A DNA stretch of 64,000 nt, taken from NCBI RefSeq assembly GCF_001258055.1, contig NZ_CVRM01000003.1, forward strand, positions 29,778 through 93,777. The letters are read 5' to 3'. Source of the stretch: Phaeobacter italicus. Lineage in GTDB: Bacteria > Pseudomonadota > Alphaproteobacteria > Rhodobacterales > Rhodobacteraceae. The number at the start of each line of letters is the position of its first letter. The first letter of the stretch is position 1. The notes beneath the pieces are model-generated. The model saw only the letters and a program-made list of their open reading frames with translations, had not been told where the DNA came from and searched no databases. Position numbers and translations under genes: made by a program. This document shows, in pieces, positions 17,018 through 28,404 of the stretch.

Positions 17018-18577
17018 ATGACGATACAAACACGCAGCAGACGGCGCGGGGGCGGACGTGCAGGTGCAGCGCAGCGGCGCGGCGATGCCGTAATCGAACA
17101 GTTGCCCTGGTCGATCCCGCAGGTGATTGACCCGCCCATCGAACCTCTCCCCCCCGAAGGTGTTGCGGCCATCCATGATGGTGCCATGCGCATCCTGGAA
17201 GAAATCGGCATCGTTTTTCTGAACGATGAGGCGCTGGCAATCTTCAAGGAGGCGGGCTGCAAGGTGGACGGCAATATTGTCTATCTTGATCGGGATTTTG
17301 TGATGGAGATGGTGGCCAAGGCCCCGTCGGAATTCACCATCACGCCGCGCAATCCGGAGCGTGTGTTGCCCTTTGGCGGGCGCAACATTCTGTTTGGCAA
17401 CGTGTCCTCTCCGCCCAACTATTGGGATCTGTCCCTGAATGCCAAGGTGCCGGGCAACCGTGAACAGATGCGTGACCTGCTGAAGCTGACGCAGTATTTC
17501 AACTGCATCCATTTCGCAGGCGGCTACCCGGTGGAGCCGGTCGATATCCATGCCTCTGTGCGGCATCTGGATGTGCTGTTTGACAAGCTCACCCTCACCG
17601 ACAAGGTGATGCATGCCTATTCGCTGGGTAAGGAACGCGTCGAGGACGTGATGGAGATGGTGCGCGTCGCAGGAGGTCTGAGCGACGAAGAGTTCGAAGC
17701 CAAGCCGCATATGTACACCAATATCAACTCGACCTCTCCGCTGAAGCATGATGAGCCGATGATTGACGGTTGTCTGCGTCTGGCGCGTCGGGGGCAGGCA
17801 ATTGTGGTGACACCCTTCACCTTGGCGGGCGCGATGGCGCCGGTGACGATGGCGGGCGCGGTGGCGCAATCCATCGCAGAGTCCCTCTCTGCCATTGCGT
17901 TGTTCCAATATGTCCGGCCGGGCATCCCCTGCATGATCGGGACGTTTACGTCCAACGTGGACATGAAATCGGGCGCGCCGGCGTTTGGCACCCCGGAATA
18001 TATGCGATCCACCCAGATGACGGGGCAGATGGCCCGGTTTTATGACCTGCCGATGCGGTCATCCGGGGTCTGTGCGGCCAATGTCCCGGACGGGCAGGCG
18101 ATGTGGGAGACGTCCAATTCGCTATGGGCGGCGGTGCAGTCAGGCACCAACATGGTCTACCACTCTGCGGGCTGGCTGGAGGGCGGGTTGATTGCAAGCC
18201 CGGAGAAGTTCGTGATGGACTGCGAAGTCATCCAGCACATCCAGCGCTATCTGCAACCACAGATCACCGCAACCCGTGGGGAAGATATCGCGTTGGAAGC
18301 AATTCGCGAAGTGGGCCATGACGGCCATTTTTTTGGTACCCAGCATACTCAGGATCGCTATAGCACCGCGTTTTATCAGCCGTTTCTCAGCGATTGGCGA
18401 AATTACGAGGCCTGGGAGGCAGCAGGCGGTGTCTGGACAGCAGAGCGGGCGCATCACGTCTACAAGGAGATCGTTGGCAGTTTCGAGGCCCCAGCGATGG
18501 ATGATGCGATCCGAGAGGAACTGGCCGCATTTGTCGAACGCCGCAAGGCAGAGGGAGGCGCGCCGACCGATTTCTAA
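17018..18577 (+). CDS. Trimethylamine methyltransferase (MttB) family protein, non-pyrrolysine type
   Basis: A 519-residue COG5598 protein: N-terminal basic stretch, then a TIM-barrel MttB core (about 40-510) with FGNVSSPPNYWDL, HFAGGYPVEPVDIHASVRHL and VVTPFTLAGAMAPVTMAGAVAQ. There is no in-frame TAG, so it belongs to the large non-pyrrolysine group. Known members such as MtgB transfer a methyl group from glycine betaine or other quaternary amines to a corrinoid protein. No corrinoid protein or methylcobamide transferase gene lies in this window. The nearby carnitine and sarcosine loci suggest betaine or a related amine as substrate. The 92-nt gap to the next gene shows nothing recognisable. 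Confidence 0.85.
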   Translation: MTIQTRSRRRGGGRAGAAQRRGDAVIEQLPWSIPQVIDPPIEPLPPEGVAAIHDGAMRILEEIGIVFLNDEALAIFKEAGCKVDGNIVYLDRDFVMEMVAKAPSEFTITPRNPERVLPFGGRNILFGNVSSPPNYWDLSLNAKVPGNREQMRDLLKLTQYFNCIHFAGGYPVEPVDIHASVRHLDVLFDKLTLTDKVMHAYSLGKERVEDVMEMVRVAGGLSDEEFEAKPHMYTNINSTSPLKHDEPMIDGCLRLARRGQAIVVTPFTLAGAMAPVTMAGAVAQSIAESLSAIALFQYVRPGIPCMIGTFTSNVDMKSGAPAFGTPEYMRSTQMTGQMARFYDLPMRSSGVCAANVPDGQAMWETSNSLWAAVQSGTNMVYHSAGWLEGGLIASPEKFVMDCEVIQHIQRYLQPQITATRGEDIALEAIREVGHDGHFFGTQHTQDRYSTAFYQPFLSDWRNYEAWEAAGGVWTAERAHHVYKEIVGSFEAPAMDDAIREELAAFVERRKAEGGAPTDF

Positions 18578-18669
18578 CACCGGTTGAGGGGAAGTTTCGC
18601 CGCCTCTCACCTCTGCTCAAGTTCCATGCAAGTGTATAAGCCGTTTCAACCAACGAAGGAATCGGGCTT

Positions 18670-20457
18670 ATGAGCGACATGACCGCGGCGACGGTGGCGA
18701 AAGCGAGACTCCCCGTGATTGGCCTTGGAGCGGGCAGCGGTTTTGCTGTCTGGTTGCTGGCCGAAGCGCTGCAGCAGGATGTGCTGTCTCCCAGCCTGTG
18801 GCTGGCGGCTTTTGCCTTTGTCGGTAGCCTGTGCTGTGGTGCGCTGGCGATGATCGGTCCCTTGCCGATCCATCGGGCGCTGAAGGGTGGGGGGCTTCTT
18901 GCGGTGCCGATGACGGGCCTTTTGCTGTTGGCTTCTCTCAGGTTTTCGGTGGCGACCGACCTTCTGGACGGCCCGGCCCTGGTGCTGATGGCCATCGCTC
19001 TTGGCGGGGTATCCTGTTCCTTTCTGCTGATGTGGCTGCGTGGGGCGCAGGATTGGCTGAGCTATGATGCGCTTTCTGCTGCCAGTTGGGGCATTGCCTT
19101 TCGGCTGGGCTGTGGGATTGCATTTGTCTTTGTCCTCTGGGGGCTTGGACTGCTGTCCAATGCGTTGTTGGGTTTGGTGAACATCACCTTTCTCGAAGAC
19201 ATTGCGGATACCGATTGGCTGGCTCTGACATTAAGCGGCGCGGCGTTCGGGCTGGGGCTGGCTGTGGTGCAGGAGCTGGGTGATGGCCATGCGCCGGAGC
19301 TGTTGTTCCGGCTCATCAGTCTGCTTCTTGTGCCGGTGTTTGTCGTTGTTGGGCTGTTCCTGCTGGCGATCCCGTTTCAGGGATTGTCGAATGCCTTTGG
19401 CCATCTGTCCTCTGCTGCGACGCTGATGGCGATGGCGGGAGTGATCGGGACGCTGATTTGCGTCGTGCTTTACCGGTTTCGCCAGCCACGGGGGCTGACT
19501 GGGCTGACAACCCGCGCCCTTGCCGTGGCGCTTGGGCTGGTTGCAGTCCTGTGCATCTGGGCTGTGATGATGCGGATTTTCCAATACGGCTGGACCCCTG
19601 ATCGGGTCTATGCGGCGGCCCTTGCTGCGCTCGTGTTGCTGCATGGCGTCACCTACGCAGTCGTTGCGGTGACGGGGGGCGTGAACTGGGCGGCCAAGTT
19701 GCGGCGGGCGGTGGTTGCTCTTGGTCTTGTGACGGCCGCCTGGCTGGCGATTCTTCTGAGCCCGCTTGCGGATGCCGGGCGCATTTCGGCCGCCAGTCAG
19801 ATTGCGCGGTTCAACGCGGGAGAGATCCCAGTCCACGAATTGCCCCTGTGGGAGATGGCGCATGATTGGGGGCGCGCGGGTCAGGCCGCCCTTGCAACGC
19901 TTGAGGTAGCAGCACAGGCGCAAGGGGATGGCGACCTGCTGGAGCGCCTGGAAATTGCCAAAGCCGCGGACACCCGGTGGGAAGCGCTGGCCGCGCGAGA
20001 ACCCAATACAGCGGATCTGGCCGCGCGTCTGTCGGCGCTCTTGCCTGTGCAGCCTGCCGGACAAGTCATTGATGCTGATTACTTCTCTGAGATCGAAGCC
20101 TTCAACCTCAACCGTTGGATCAGCAGCTGTGAGCTGGTCCTGCAAAACGGTCGGCGGGGATGCGCGGCAATCGTGGAACCTCTTGGCCCGCTTGGCGTTG
20201 GGGAACAGGTCGGCGGTGATACAACCCTTTTGGTGCTGGTCCCCCCTCATGATTTGACCCGGCTTGAATTTGTCCCGCTGACCCGGCGCAACGGGAAGAC
20301 AGAGGCCGGGTATTCGATCACTTTGGGGAATTCCGCGCATTCTGCCGCAGGGGCTGCTGAACTGCTTGGTACAGTACAGGATGGTCTGTATGAGGTTTCG
20401 CCAAGCCGTCAGATGACGCTGAAACTGGGTGAGATGGAAGTCCTGTCACAGCCCTGA
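18670..20457 (+). CDS. DUF4153 integral membrane protein
   Basis: A 595-residue protein with about ten to twelve transmembrane helices in residues 15-375, followed by a soluble C-terminal region of about 220 residues (SQIARFNAGEIPVHELPLWEMAHDWGR onwards). This arrangement matches DUF4153, a widespread family without an assigned function. The soluble tail contains two Cys residues (SSCELV, RGCAAI) that could form a disulfide. No neighbour reveals its role; the H-NOX-like gene starts 94 nt downstream on the same strand. Confidence 0.78.
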   Translation: MSDMTAATVAKARLPVIGLGAGSGFAVWLLAEALQQDVLSPSLWLAAFAFVGSLCCGALAMIGPLPIHRALKGGGLLAVPMTGLLLLASLRFSVATDLLDGPALVLMAIALGGVSCSFLLMWLRGAQDWLSYDALSAASWGIAFRLGCGIAFVFVLWGLGLLSNALLGLVNITFLEDIADTDWLALTLSGAAFGLGLAVVQELGDGHAPELLFRLISLLLVPVFVVVGLFLLAIPFQGLSNAFGHLSSAATLMAMAGVIGTLICVVLYRFRQPRGLTGLTTRALAVALGLVAVLCIWAVMMRIFQYGWTPDRVYAAALAALVLLHGVTYAVVAVTGGVNWAAKLRRAVVALGLVTAAWLAILLSPLADAGRISAASQIARFNAGEIPVHELPLWEMAHDWGRAGQAALATLEVAAQAQGDGDLLERLEIAKAADTRWEALAAREPNTADLAARLSALLPVQPAGQVIDADYFSEIEAFNLNRWISSCELVLQNGRRGCAAIVEPLGPLGVGEQVGGDTTLLVLVPPHDLTRLEFVPLTRRNGKTEAGYSITLGNSAHSAAGAAELLGTVQDGLYEVSPSRQMTLKLGEMEVLSQP

Positions 20458-20550
20458 CAAAATGCGGTCGAAATCATCCGCAATTTTAAATGTTGGCCCT
20501 TTCTTAACCAGCTTGGGTCAAGAGTAACGAGACGCAACAAGGGGCCAGCA

Positions 20551-21138
20551 ATGCACGGTCTGATCAATAGGGCATTCCAGGGGTTTGTCAGCACCACCTT
20601 CGGCGTGGAAAGCTGGCTGACGATCATGGATAGGGCAGAGCTCGGCTTTAGCGAGTTCGAAGCCATGCTGACCTATACGGATGAGCAATCCATGATCATG
20701 CTGCGGTCTGCCGAAGAGGTGCTGAATCGTCCGCTGCCAGAAATGCTGGAGGATATGGGAACCTTCCTCGTCTCCAACCCCCAGGTCGAAGCGCTGCGGC
20801 GGCTGTTGCGGTTTGGTGGGGTGAACTACGTCGAATTCCTGCACTCGCTTGACGATCTGCCAGATCGCGCGCGCCTTGCCGTTGCGGATCTGAACCTGCC
20901 GGGGCTGGAGCTGATCGAGCAGGCGCCAGGCCAGTTTGAATTGCACTGTCAGCCCGGCCTGCCAGGCTATGCCAACGTCCTGATGGGGGTGCTGCGGGCA
21001 ATGGCGGATGATTACGGCGATCTGGTTTTCCTCGATCACTCCGGCACGCATGACGGGGCAGAGGTGATCGCGATTACCCTTGTGGAAACAGAGTTTTCCG
21101 AAGGCCGCGCCTTTGATCTGGGAGCGCATTCGCTATGA
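20551..21138 (+). CDS. H-NOX-fold (HNOB) protein lacking the heme ligands
   Basis: A 195-residue protein with the heme-NO-binding fold pattern: MHGLINRAFQGFV at the N-terminus, LEDMGTFLVSNP (about 66-77), LRRLLRFGG and YVEFLHSLDDL. Aligned by eye with soluble guanylate cyclase beta-1, the proximal His position is Pro104 (DDLPDR in place of ALHDH). The YxSxR heme-propionate motif is replaced by Cys133, Pro135 and Leu137 (LHCQPGLPG). Heme binding by the classical mode is therefore unlikely. It overlaps the GGDEF gene by 4 nt, the usual pairing of H-NOX with cyclases. It may sense another ligand or act as a protein-interaction domain. Confidence 0.82.
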   Translation: MHGLINRAFQGFVSTTFGVESWLTIMDRAELGFSEFEAMLTYTDEQSMIMLRSAEEVLNRPLPEMLEDMGTFLVSNPQVEALRRLLRFGGVNYVEFLHSLDDLPDRARLAVADLNLPGLELIEQAPGQFELHCQPGLPGYANVLMGVLRAMADDYGDLVFLDHSGTHDGAEVIAITLVETEFSEGRAFDLGAHSL

Positions 21139-22139
21139 AGATCGACATCCTTGATTTCCTGGGCATCAGCGATCAGATCTGCCCGATGCATGTGGTTATC
21201 GATGCCGAGGGCAAAATCCTTGCAGCCGGTCCCACGCTCAAGAAGCTGCGCCCGGAAACGGAATGGGTTGGCAGTTCCTTCTTTGATATTTTTGATCTGT
21301 CTCGCCCGCGTTGGGTGCAATCGACGGCTGACCTGATCAAAACCGCAGGCTCCAAGCTGCACCTCAATTTTCGCGAGGCGCCGCAGACCGGGTTGAAGGG
21401 CGTACTGGCGCCGCTGCCAAGCGGTCAGGGGGCCTTTATCAACATGTCGTTTGGCATCTCTGTTCTGGAGGCCGTGCGCGACTATGACCTGACCAGCGCC
21501 GATTTCTCGCCAACCGATCTGACGATCGAGATGCTTTACCTGGTTGAGGCGAAATCAGCCGCGATGGAGGCATCTCGTCAGCTGAACCTGCGTCTGCAGG
21601 GGGCCAAGATCGCGGCAGAGGAACAGGCCTTTACTGACACGCTCACCGGGTTGAAAAACCGCCGGGCGATGGATCACATTCTCAATCGCCTGATTGCCTC
21701 GGGGCGGGATTTTGCCCTGATGCATGTGGATCTCGACTTCTTCAAGGAGGTCAACGATACCCTGGGCCATGCTGCCGGTGACACGGTGTTGCAGCATGTC
21801 GCGAAGCTGATGGTGCAATGCACCCGGCAGAACGATACGGTCGCCCGTGTTGGTGGCGATGAGTTTGTGTTGATTTTCGAAGGTCTTGTGGATCGTATCC
21901 AACTGTCTGGCATCGCCCGTCGCCTGATCAGCAGCATCGAAGAGCCGATTCCCTTTGGGGATCGCTCCTGCAATATCTCTGCCAGTGCCGGAACGGCGCT
22001 GTCTTCGGCCTTTGCTGCGGTCGAGGATGGTGCCCTGTTGCTGCATCAGGCGGATGTTGCGCTCTACGCCGCCAAGAACGCAGGCCGTGCGCGCCATTTC
22101 TTCTATCAGCCGGGCATGGAGGGGGCAGAGGCCTCCTGA
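21135..22139 (+). CDS. HNOBA-GGDEF diguanylate cyclase
   Basis: A 334-residue protein. Residues about 1-135 resemble the HNOBA (heme-NO-binding-associated, PAS-like) domain of guanylate cyclases (CPMHVVIDAEGKILAAGPTLKKLRPE; VGSSFFDIFDLSRPRW). A coiled-coil-like helix follows (about 140-175), then a GGDEF domain with DTLTGLKNRR, GGDEF near residue 240, and an RxxD inhibitory site (RQND) five residues before it. The active site is intact. Its start overlaps the HNOB-like gene (ATGA), so the two proteins probably form one sensor complex made of two chains. Confidence 0.85.
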   Translation: MKIDILDFLGISDQICPMHVVIDAEGKILAAGPTLKKLRPETEWVGSSFFDIFDLSRPRWVQSTADLIKTAGSKLHLNFREAPQTGLKGVLAPLPSGQGAFINMSFGISVLEAVRDYDLTSADFSPTDLTIEMLYLVEAKSAAMEASRQLNLRLQGAKIAAEEQAFTDTLTGLKNRRAMDHILNRLIASGRDFALMHVDLDFFKEVNDTLGHAAGDTVLQHVAKLMVQCTRQNDTVARVGGDEFVLIFEGLVDRIQLSGIARRLISSIEEPIPFGDRSCNISASAGTALSSAFAAVEDGALLLHQADVALYAAKNAGRARHFFYQPGMEGAEAS

Positions 22140-22197
22140 GGGCCACACTTTCGTCCGTGGCGCAGGCCCGCGGGGAAGACAGCAGTGGAACGACACG

Positions 22198-22221
22198 AAG
22201 GGGGCCAATGGCCCCTTTTTT
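22198..22221 (+). terminator. Terminator after the HNOB/GGDEF pair
   Basis: GGGGCC and GGCCCC pair across a short AAT loop, flanked by AAG and a six-T run (CCCCTTTTTT). A standard intrinsic terminator about 60 nt after the stop codon. Confidence 0.75.
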
Positions 22222-22338
22222 CGTGCGTTTGCTGGCCCGTGGCAGGGCAGGGTGGTCTGGGACAGATGGAACTGTCGCGCGCAGACGCAATCAGCGTAGT
22301 GTCGCTGCAGTATTTTGTTTTTTGGGGAGAAACAGAAG

Positions 22339-22413
22339 TGGCAGCCCGTAGGGGAATCGAACCCCTCTTTCCAGGTTGAAAACCTGGCGTCCTAACCGAT
22401 AGACGAACGGGCC
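22339..22413 (-). tRNA. tRNA-Glu (TTC), copy 1
   Basis: 75 nt read on the reverse strand. Acceptor GGCCCGT pairs with ACGGGCT (one G-U), anticodon loop TTTTCAA within CCAGG/CCTGG gives anticodon TTC, the T-arm is GGGGTTCGATTCCCC, and the 3' CCA is encoded. Identical to the copy at 22731. Confidence 0.97.
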
Positions 22414-22730
22414 ACGCTGTCTGTGAGGGGGTGTTTACTTAGTCCGCTGGCCGGGCGCAAGAGGCATTTTGCAGGAAAATGCGATTTTTTGAGAGAAATT
22501 CAAAAATCGCGCAAATCATTGATCCAATGCGGGAAAATGGCATGCGTCAGGGGCAGGCCTGTGGATAAGTTCCAGCCTGCGTGCAGGAGATCATGGTCTG
22601 TGAATGCACCAAGCCCAAGGCGTTCTGCGAAGGGTTGTCTGCCTGCCTTGAACCTCGGAAATGAAGGTCGTGAACGGCCAAAAGCAAGTCATCAAGGATG
22701 CGCGAGGCTGACGATTTGAAGGAGGAAAAG
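22414..22730. other. 317-nt spacer between the tRNA-Glu genes; two AT-rich hairpins
   Basis: No coding potential is seen. Two adjacent inverted repeats lie at 22464-22482 (GCATTTT/AAAATGC) and 22481-22510 (GCGATTTTT/AAAAATCGC). On the reverse strand they lie downstream of the second tRNA-Glu gene and could terminate it. A perfect DnaA-box 9-mer (TTATCCACA on the reverse strand) is at 22560-22568. Nothing else is recognisable. Confidence 0.5.
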
Positions 22731-22805
22731 TGGCAGCCCGTAGGGGAATCGAACCCCTCTTTCCAGGTTGAAAACCTGGCGTCCTAACCGATAGACGAAC
22801 GGGCC
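22731..22805 (-). tRNA. tRNA-Glu (TTC), copy 2
   Basis: Identical over all 75 nt to the copy at 22339, while the flanking sequences differ. A recent or gene-converted duplication is likely; both copies keep the encoded CCA and the TTC anticodon. Confidence 0.97.
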
Positions 22806-22952
22806 ACTTGGTGTGAGCGGGTATTTAGTGGCTAGCGCCGAAACCCGCAAGAGAAAAATGCAGTTGATGGGAATTTATTTTGGAGGGCGCTGAAAGATGT
22901 CTTTTTTCATGGGGTTACGAGGTCCCGGTGGGGGCGGAACCTCGAATTGCTC

Positions 22953-24695
<1,743 letters not shown>

Positions 24696-24731
24696 TAGTC
24701 CTGCCTCCGTCAGTTGGGGCTGTCATGAAAC

Positions 24732-24761
24732 AAAGGCCGGAGTCGCATGGACCCGGCCTTT
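24732..24761 (-). terminator. Terminator after glpX
   Basis: A perfect 9-bp stem, AAAGGCCGG with CCGGCCTTT, and a 12-nt loop, about 50 nt beyond the glpX stop codon on the reverse strand, followed by a short T-tract. Confidence 0.75.
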
Positions 24762-24811
24762 GATGTTCAGATACCGAATGTTCGGGGGCGGCTGCAAGCG
24801 CCGCGGTCCGA

Positions 24812-25795
24812 TCACTGGTGAGAGCTGAGCGGCGTGCGATAGTTCATGCGACGCACGGAGCCGGTTTTGGAGCGCATCAGCAGCGTGGTGGTTTCCACCC
24901 AGCCCGGTGTACGCTTGATCGAGGGCAGTAGCGAACCGCCGGTCACGCCGGTTGCGGCAAAGATCACCTCCTGCGTGACCATCTCGTCGCGAGAGTAGAC
25001 GCGATCCAGATCGGTGATGCCTGCCTTGGCGGCGCGGCCTTTTTCGTCGTCGTTGCGGAACAGCAGGCGGCCAAAGATCTGACCACCCATGCATTTTAGC
25101 GCCGCAGCAGCCAGCACGCCTTCGGGCGCGCCACCCTGGCCCATGTACATGTCGATGCCAGTGATTTCGCTTTCGGCACAATGCATCACGCCCGCAACGT
25201 CACCATCGGTGATGAGGCGGATGGAGGCGCCGGTTTCGCGGACTTCGGCGATCATCGCTTCGTGGCGGGGGCGTTCCAGAATGCAAACGGTGATGTCAGA
25301 GCTGGCACAGCCCTTGGCTTTTGCCAGTGCTTCCACACGTTCACGCGGGGACATGTCCAGAGAGACGACGCCTTCGGGATAGCCCGGGCCAACCGCCAGC
25401 TTGTCCATATAGGTGTCGGGTGCGTGCAGCATGGAGCCACGCGGCCCCATCGCGATCACGGTCAGTGCATTCGGCATGTCTTTTGCGGTCAGCGTGGTGC
25501 CTTCCAGCGGGTCAAGCGCGATATCCACGCCGGGGCCATTGCCGGTGCCGACCTCTTCGCCGATGAACAGCATCGGCGCTTCGTCGCGTTCGCCTTCGCC
25601 GATCACAACAACACCCGCGATGTCGAGCAGGTTCAGCTGTTCGCGCATGGCGTTCACAGCGGCCTGGTCTGCCGCCTTTTCGTCGCCGCGCCCGATCAAC
25701 GGTGCAGATGCCAGTGCGGCCTGTTCGGCCACGCGGGCCAGGCCGAGCGACAGCATGCGGTCGTTAAATGCGGCGTCGTTGGTGTCAGAAGTCAT
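24812..25795 (-). CDS. glpX: Class II fructose-1,6-bisphosphatase GlpX
   Basis: A 327-residue enzyme that hydrolyses fructose-1,6-bisphosphate in gluconeogenesis. Metal and substrate motifs are visible: GEGERDEAPMLFIGEEVG (about 69-86), DPLEGTTLTAKDMPNA (about 97-112), GGAPEGVLAAAALKCMGG and ITDGDVAG. ATG at 25795 (MTSDTND) has AGGA 8 nt upstream; an in-frame TTG two codons earlier is less likely. It follows hom after a 150-nt gap on the same strand. The length is typical of GlpX. Confidence 0.93.
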   Translation of the reverse strand: MTSDTNDAAFNDRMLSLGLARVAEQAALASAPLIGRGDEKAADQAAVNAMREQLNLLDIAGVVVIGEGERDEAPMLFIGEEVGTGNGPGVDIALDPLEGTTLTAKDMPNALTVIAMGPRGSMLHAPDTYMDKLAVGPGYPEGVVSLDMSPRERVEALAKAKGCASSDITVCILERPRHEAMIAEVRETGASIRLITDGDVAGVMHCAESEITGIDMYMGQGGAPEGVLAAAALKCMGGQIFGRLLFRNDDEKGRAAKAGITDLDRVYSRDEMVTQEVIFAATGVTGGSLLPSIKRTPGWVETTTLLMRSKTGSVRRMNYRTPLSSHQ

Positions 25796-25945
25796 AGCCA
25801 ATGTCCTATCTCAATCGCGGGTCGGTGAGGCCGCATACCCTGCATTTTGGCGCGCGGGCAAGGCCTGATGGCGGTAACAGGGGCATCGGGCGGCCCCTGA
25901 CCGTGGTCTGTTGCGGCTGTGCCGCCACCTGTGGTGGCTGGCGGT

Positions 25946-27232
<1,287 letters not shown>

Positions 27233-27388
27233 AGCTGGAGATCCCTTATTCCCAAAAAATACCTCACCGCCTTAGCGGGTTCGGCGCAGGGGTGCAACGC
27301 CAGCGGAGGCCGGAGGAGGACAAAACCGGGAGAGGTGGCTTTGGGGGGCAGAAACAGCGCAGAAAACGGCGCTCTTCAGGTGCAAACG

Positions 27389-27673
27389 TCAGGGTTGGGC
27401 GTTGCGCAGTGCGTCGGCGCGCGCCTGAAGCCTCGCTGCGCGGGCTTCCAGTGACTGCTCGATTGCCTGACTTTCCTTGGCCGGGGCAGGGGAGGTTGCC
27501 AGTGCACTGTCCAGCGGGATCAGATCCGGGTAGGCGGTGCCGCGCAGATCCGGGGTCAGGCGGTCTTCCAACTCGGGCACCCGCACACAGGCCGTTGCCA
27601 CAGCCAACCCGATCACGGCGCAGGATAGGGGCACAGTGGCAATCAATCGGCGGAACTGATGTGTGGGCTGCAT
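27389..27673 (-). CDS. Small exported, possibly lipidated protein
   Basis: A 94-residue protein not recognised as a named family. Residues 1-30 form a signal-peptide-like stretch (RRLIATVPLSCAVIGLAVATAC), and Cys30 could be lipidated, although the lipobox (ATAC) is weak. The remainder has LTPDLRGTAYPDLIPLDSAL and a C-terminal Ala/Arg-rich, possibly coiled-coil helix (about 65-92). ATG at 27673 is chosen because it places the hydrophobic core near the N-terminus. It precedes hom on the same strand and is divergent from the TetR gene. Confidence 0.65.
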   Translation of the reverse strand: MQPTHQFRRLIATVPLSCAVIGLAVATACVRVPELEDRLTPDLRGTAYPDLIPLDSALATSPAPAKESQAIEQSLEARAARLQARADALRNAQP

Positions 27674-27761
27674 AAAAACCGTCCTTGTTGGCTGCGTCCT
27701 TGATGCACATATTGGCAGCATGGCACAAGCTTGGCGAAAACGCGCAGCTGGGTCTTTTATA

Positions 27762-27775
27762 TGAACATTCGTTCA
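27762..27775. promoter_or_regulatory. Candidate TetR operator
   Basis: TGAAC-ATTC-GTTCA, a 5-4-5 inverted repeat overlapping a plausible -10 region (TTTTATAT), 14 nt before the TetR start codon. Its position fits autoregulation of the regulator and perhaps control of the divergent small exported protein. Confidence 0.5.
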
Positions 27776-27789
27776 GTTAGGCTGAGGCT

Positions 27790-28404
27790 ATGGCACGTAC
27801 GCAAGGTTCACATTCTGATATCACCGGTCCGCGCATCCGGACAGAGGCATTGCGCCTGTTCGCTCAGCATGGCTATGCGGCCGTTTCCATGCGCCAGATC
27901 GCGTCTGCGGTTGGCGTGCAGGCTGGTGCGCTTTATAATTACACGCCCGACAAGCAAAGCCTGCTGTTCAGCCTGATGGAAGGCCACATGACCGAACTGC
28001 TGGCAGCCTGGCATGAGCAGGAGGCGGCCTATACGGCAGAGGCCAGCGATCCAAAGGCAAAGGTGCTGGCCCGGCTTGAGGCCTTCACCCGCTTTCACAT
28101 CCGCTTTCACCTGGAACGGCCGGACGCGGTTTTCATCGCCTACATGGAATTGCGCAACCTCTCAGAGGACAATTTCACGGCCATCGAATCCCTTCGGCGG
28201 GAATATGAAAACGCGCTTCAGGCCATCCTGAAGGAGGGCGTGCGGCTCGGCGTTCTGCACGTGCCGGATCCCAAGATCGCGACGCTTGCGGTGATTGCGA
28301 TGCTCAACGGTGTGATGACCTGGTATCGCAGCGGTGGCCGCCTGTCGCTGGAAGAGGTCGAGGGGATTTATTGGGACATGGTGAAGAAATCGATGCAGGT
28401 GTGA
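27790..28404 (+). CDS. TetR/AcrR-family transcriptional regulator
   Basis: A 204-residue repressor. The N-terminal helix-turn-helix (about 14-60, ALRLFAQHGYAAVSMRQIASAVGVQAGALYNYTPDKQSLLFSLM) is typical of TetR; the C-terminal ligand-binding part (about 65-200) resembles a TetR_C domain of regulators of fatty-acid or efflux genes, but the ligand is unknown. It overlaps the next gene by GTGA. Confidence 0.9.
   Translation: MARTQGSHSDITGPRIRTEALRLFAQHGYAAVSMRQIASAVGVQAGALYNYTPDKQSLLFSLMEGHMTELLAAWHEQEAAYTAEASDPKAKVLARLEAFTRFHIRFHLERPDAVFIAYMELRNLSEDNFTAIESLRREYENALQAILKEGVRLGVLHVPDPKIATLAVIAMLNGVMTWYRSGGRLSLEEVEGIYWDMVKKSMQV

Noticed and set aside
17018..18577. Pyrrolysine-containing MttB
   Set aside because: The frame is complete without any in-frame TAG, and no pyl genes are present in the window.
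22339..22805. Genomic-island attachment site at the duplicated tRNA-Glu
   Set aside because: The repeats are complete tRNA genes with no integrase or foreign cargo between them; the spacer is 317 nt without genes.
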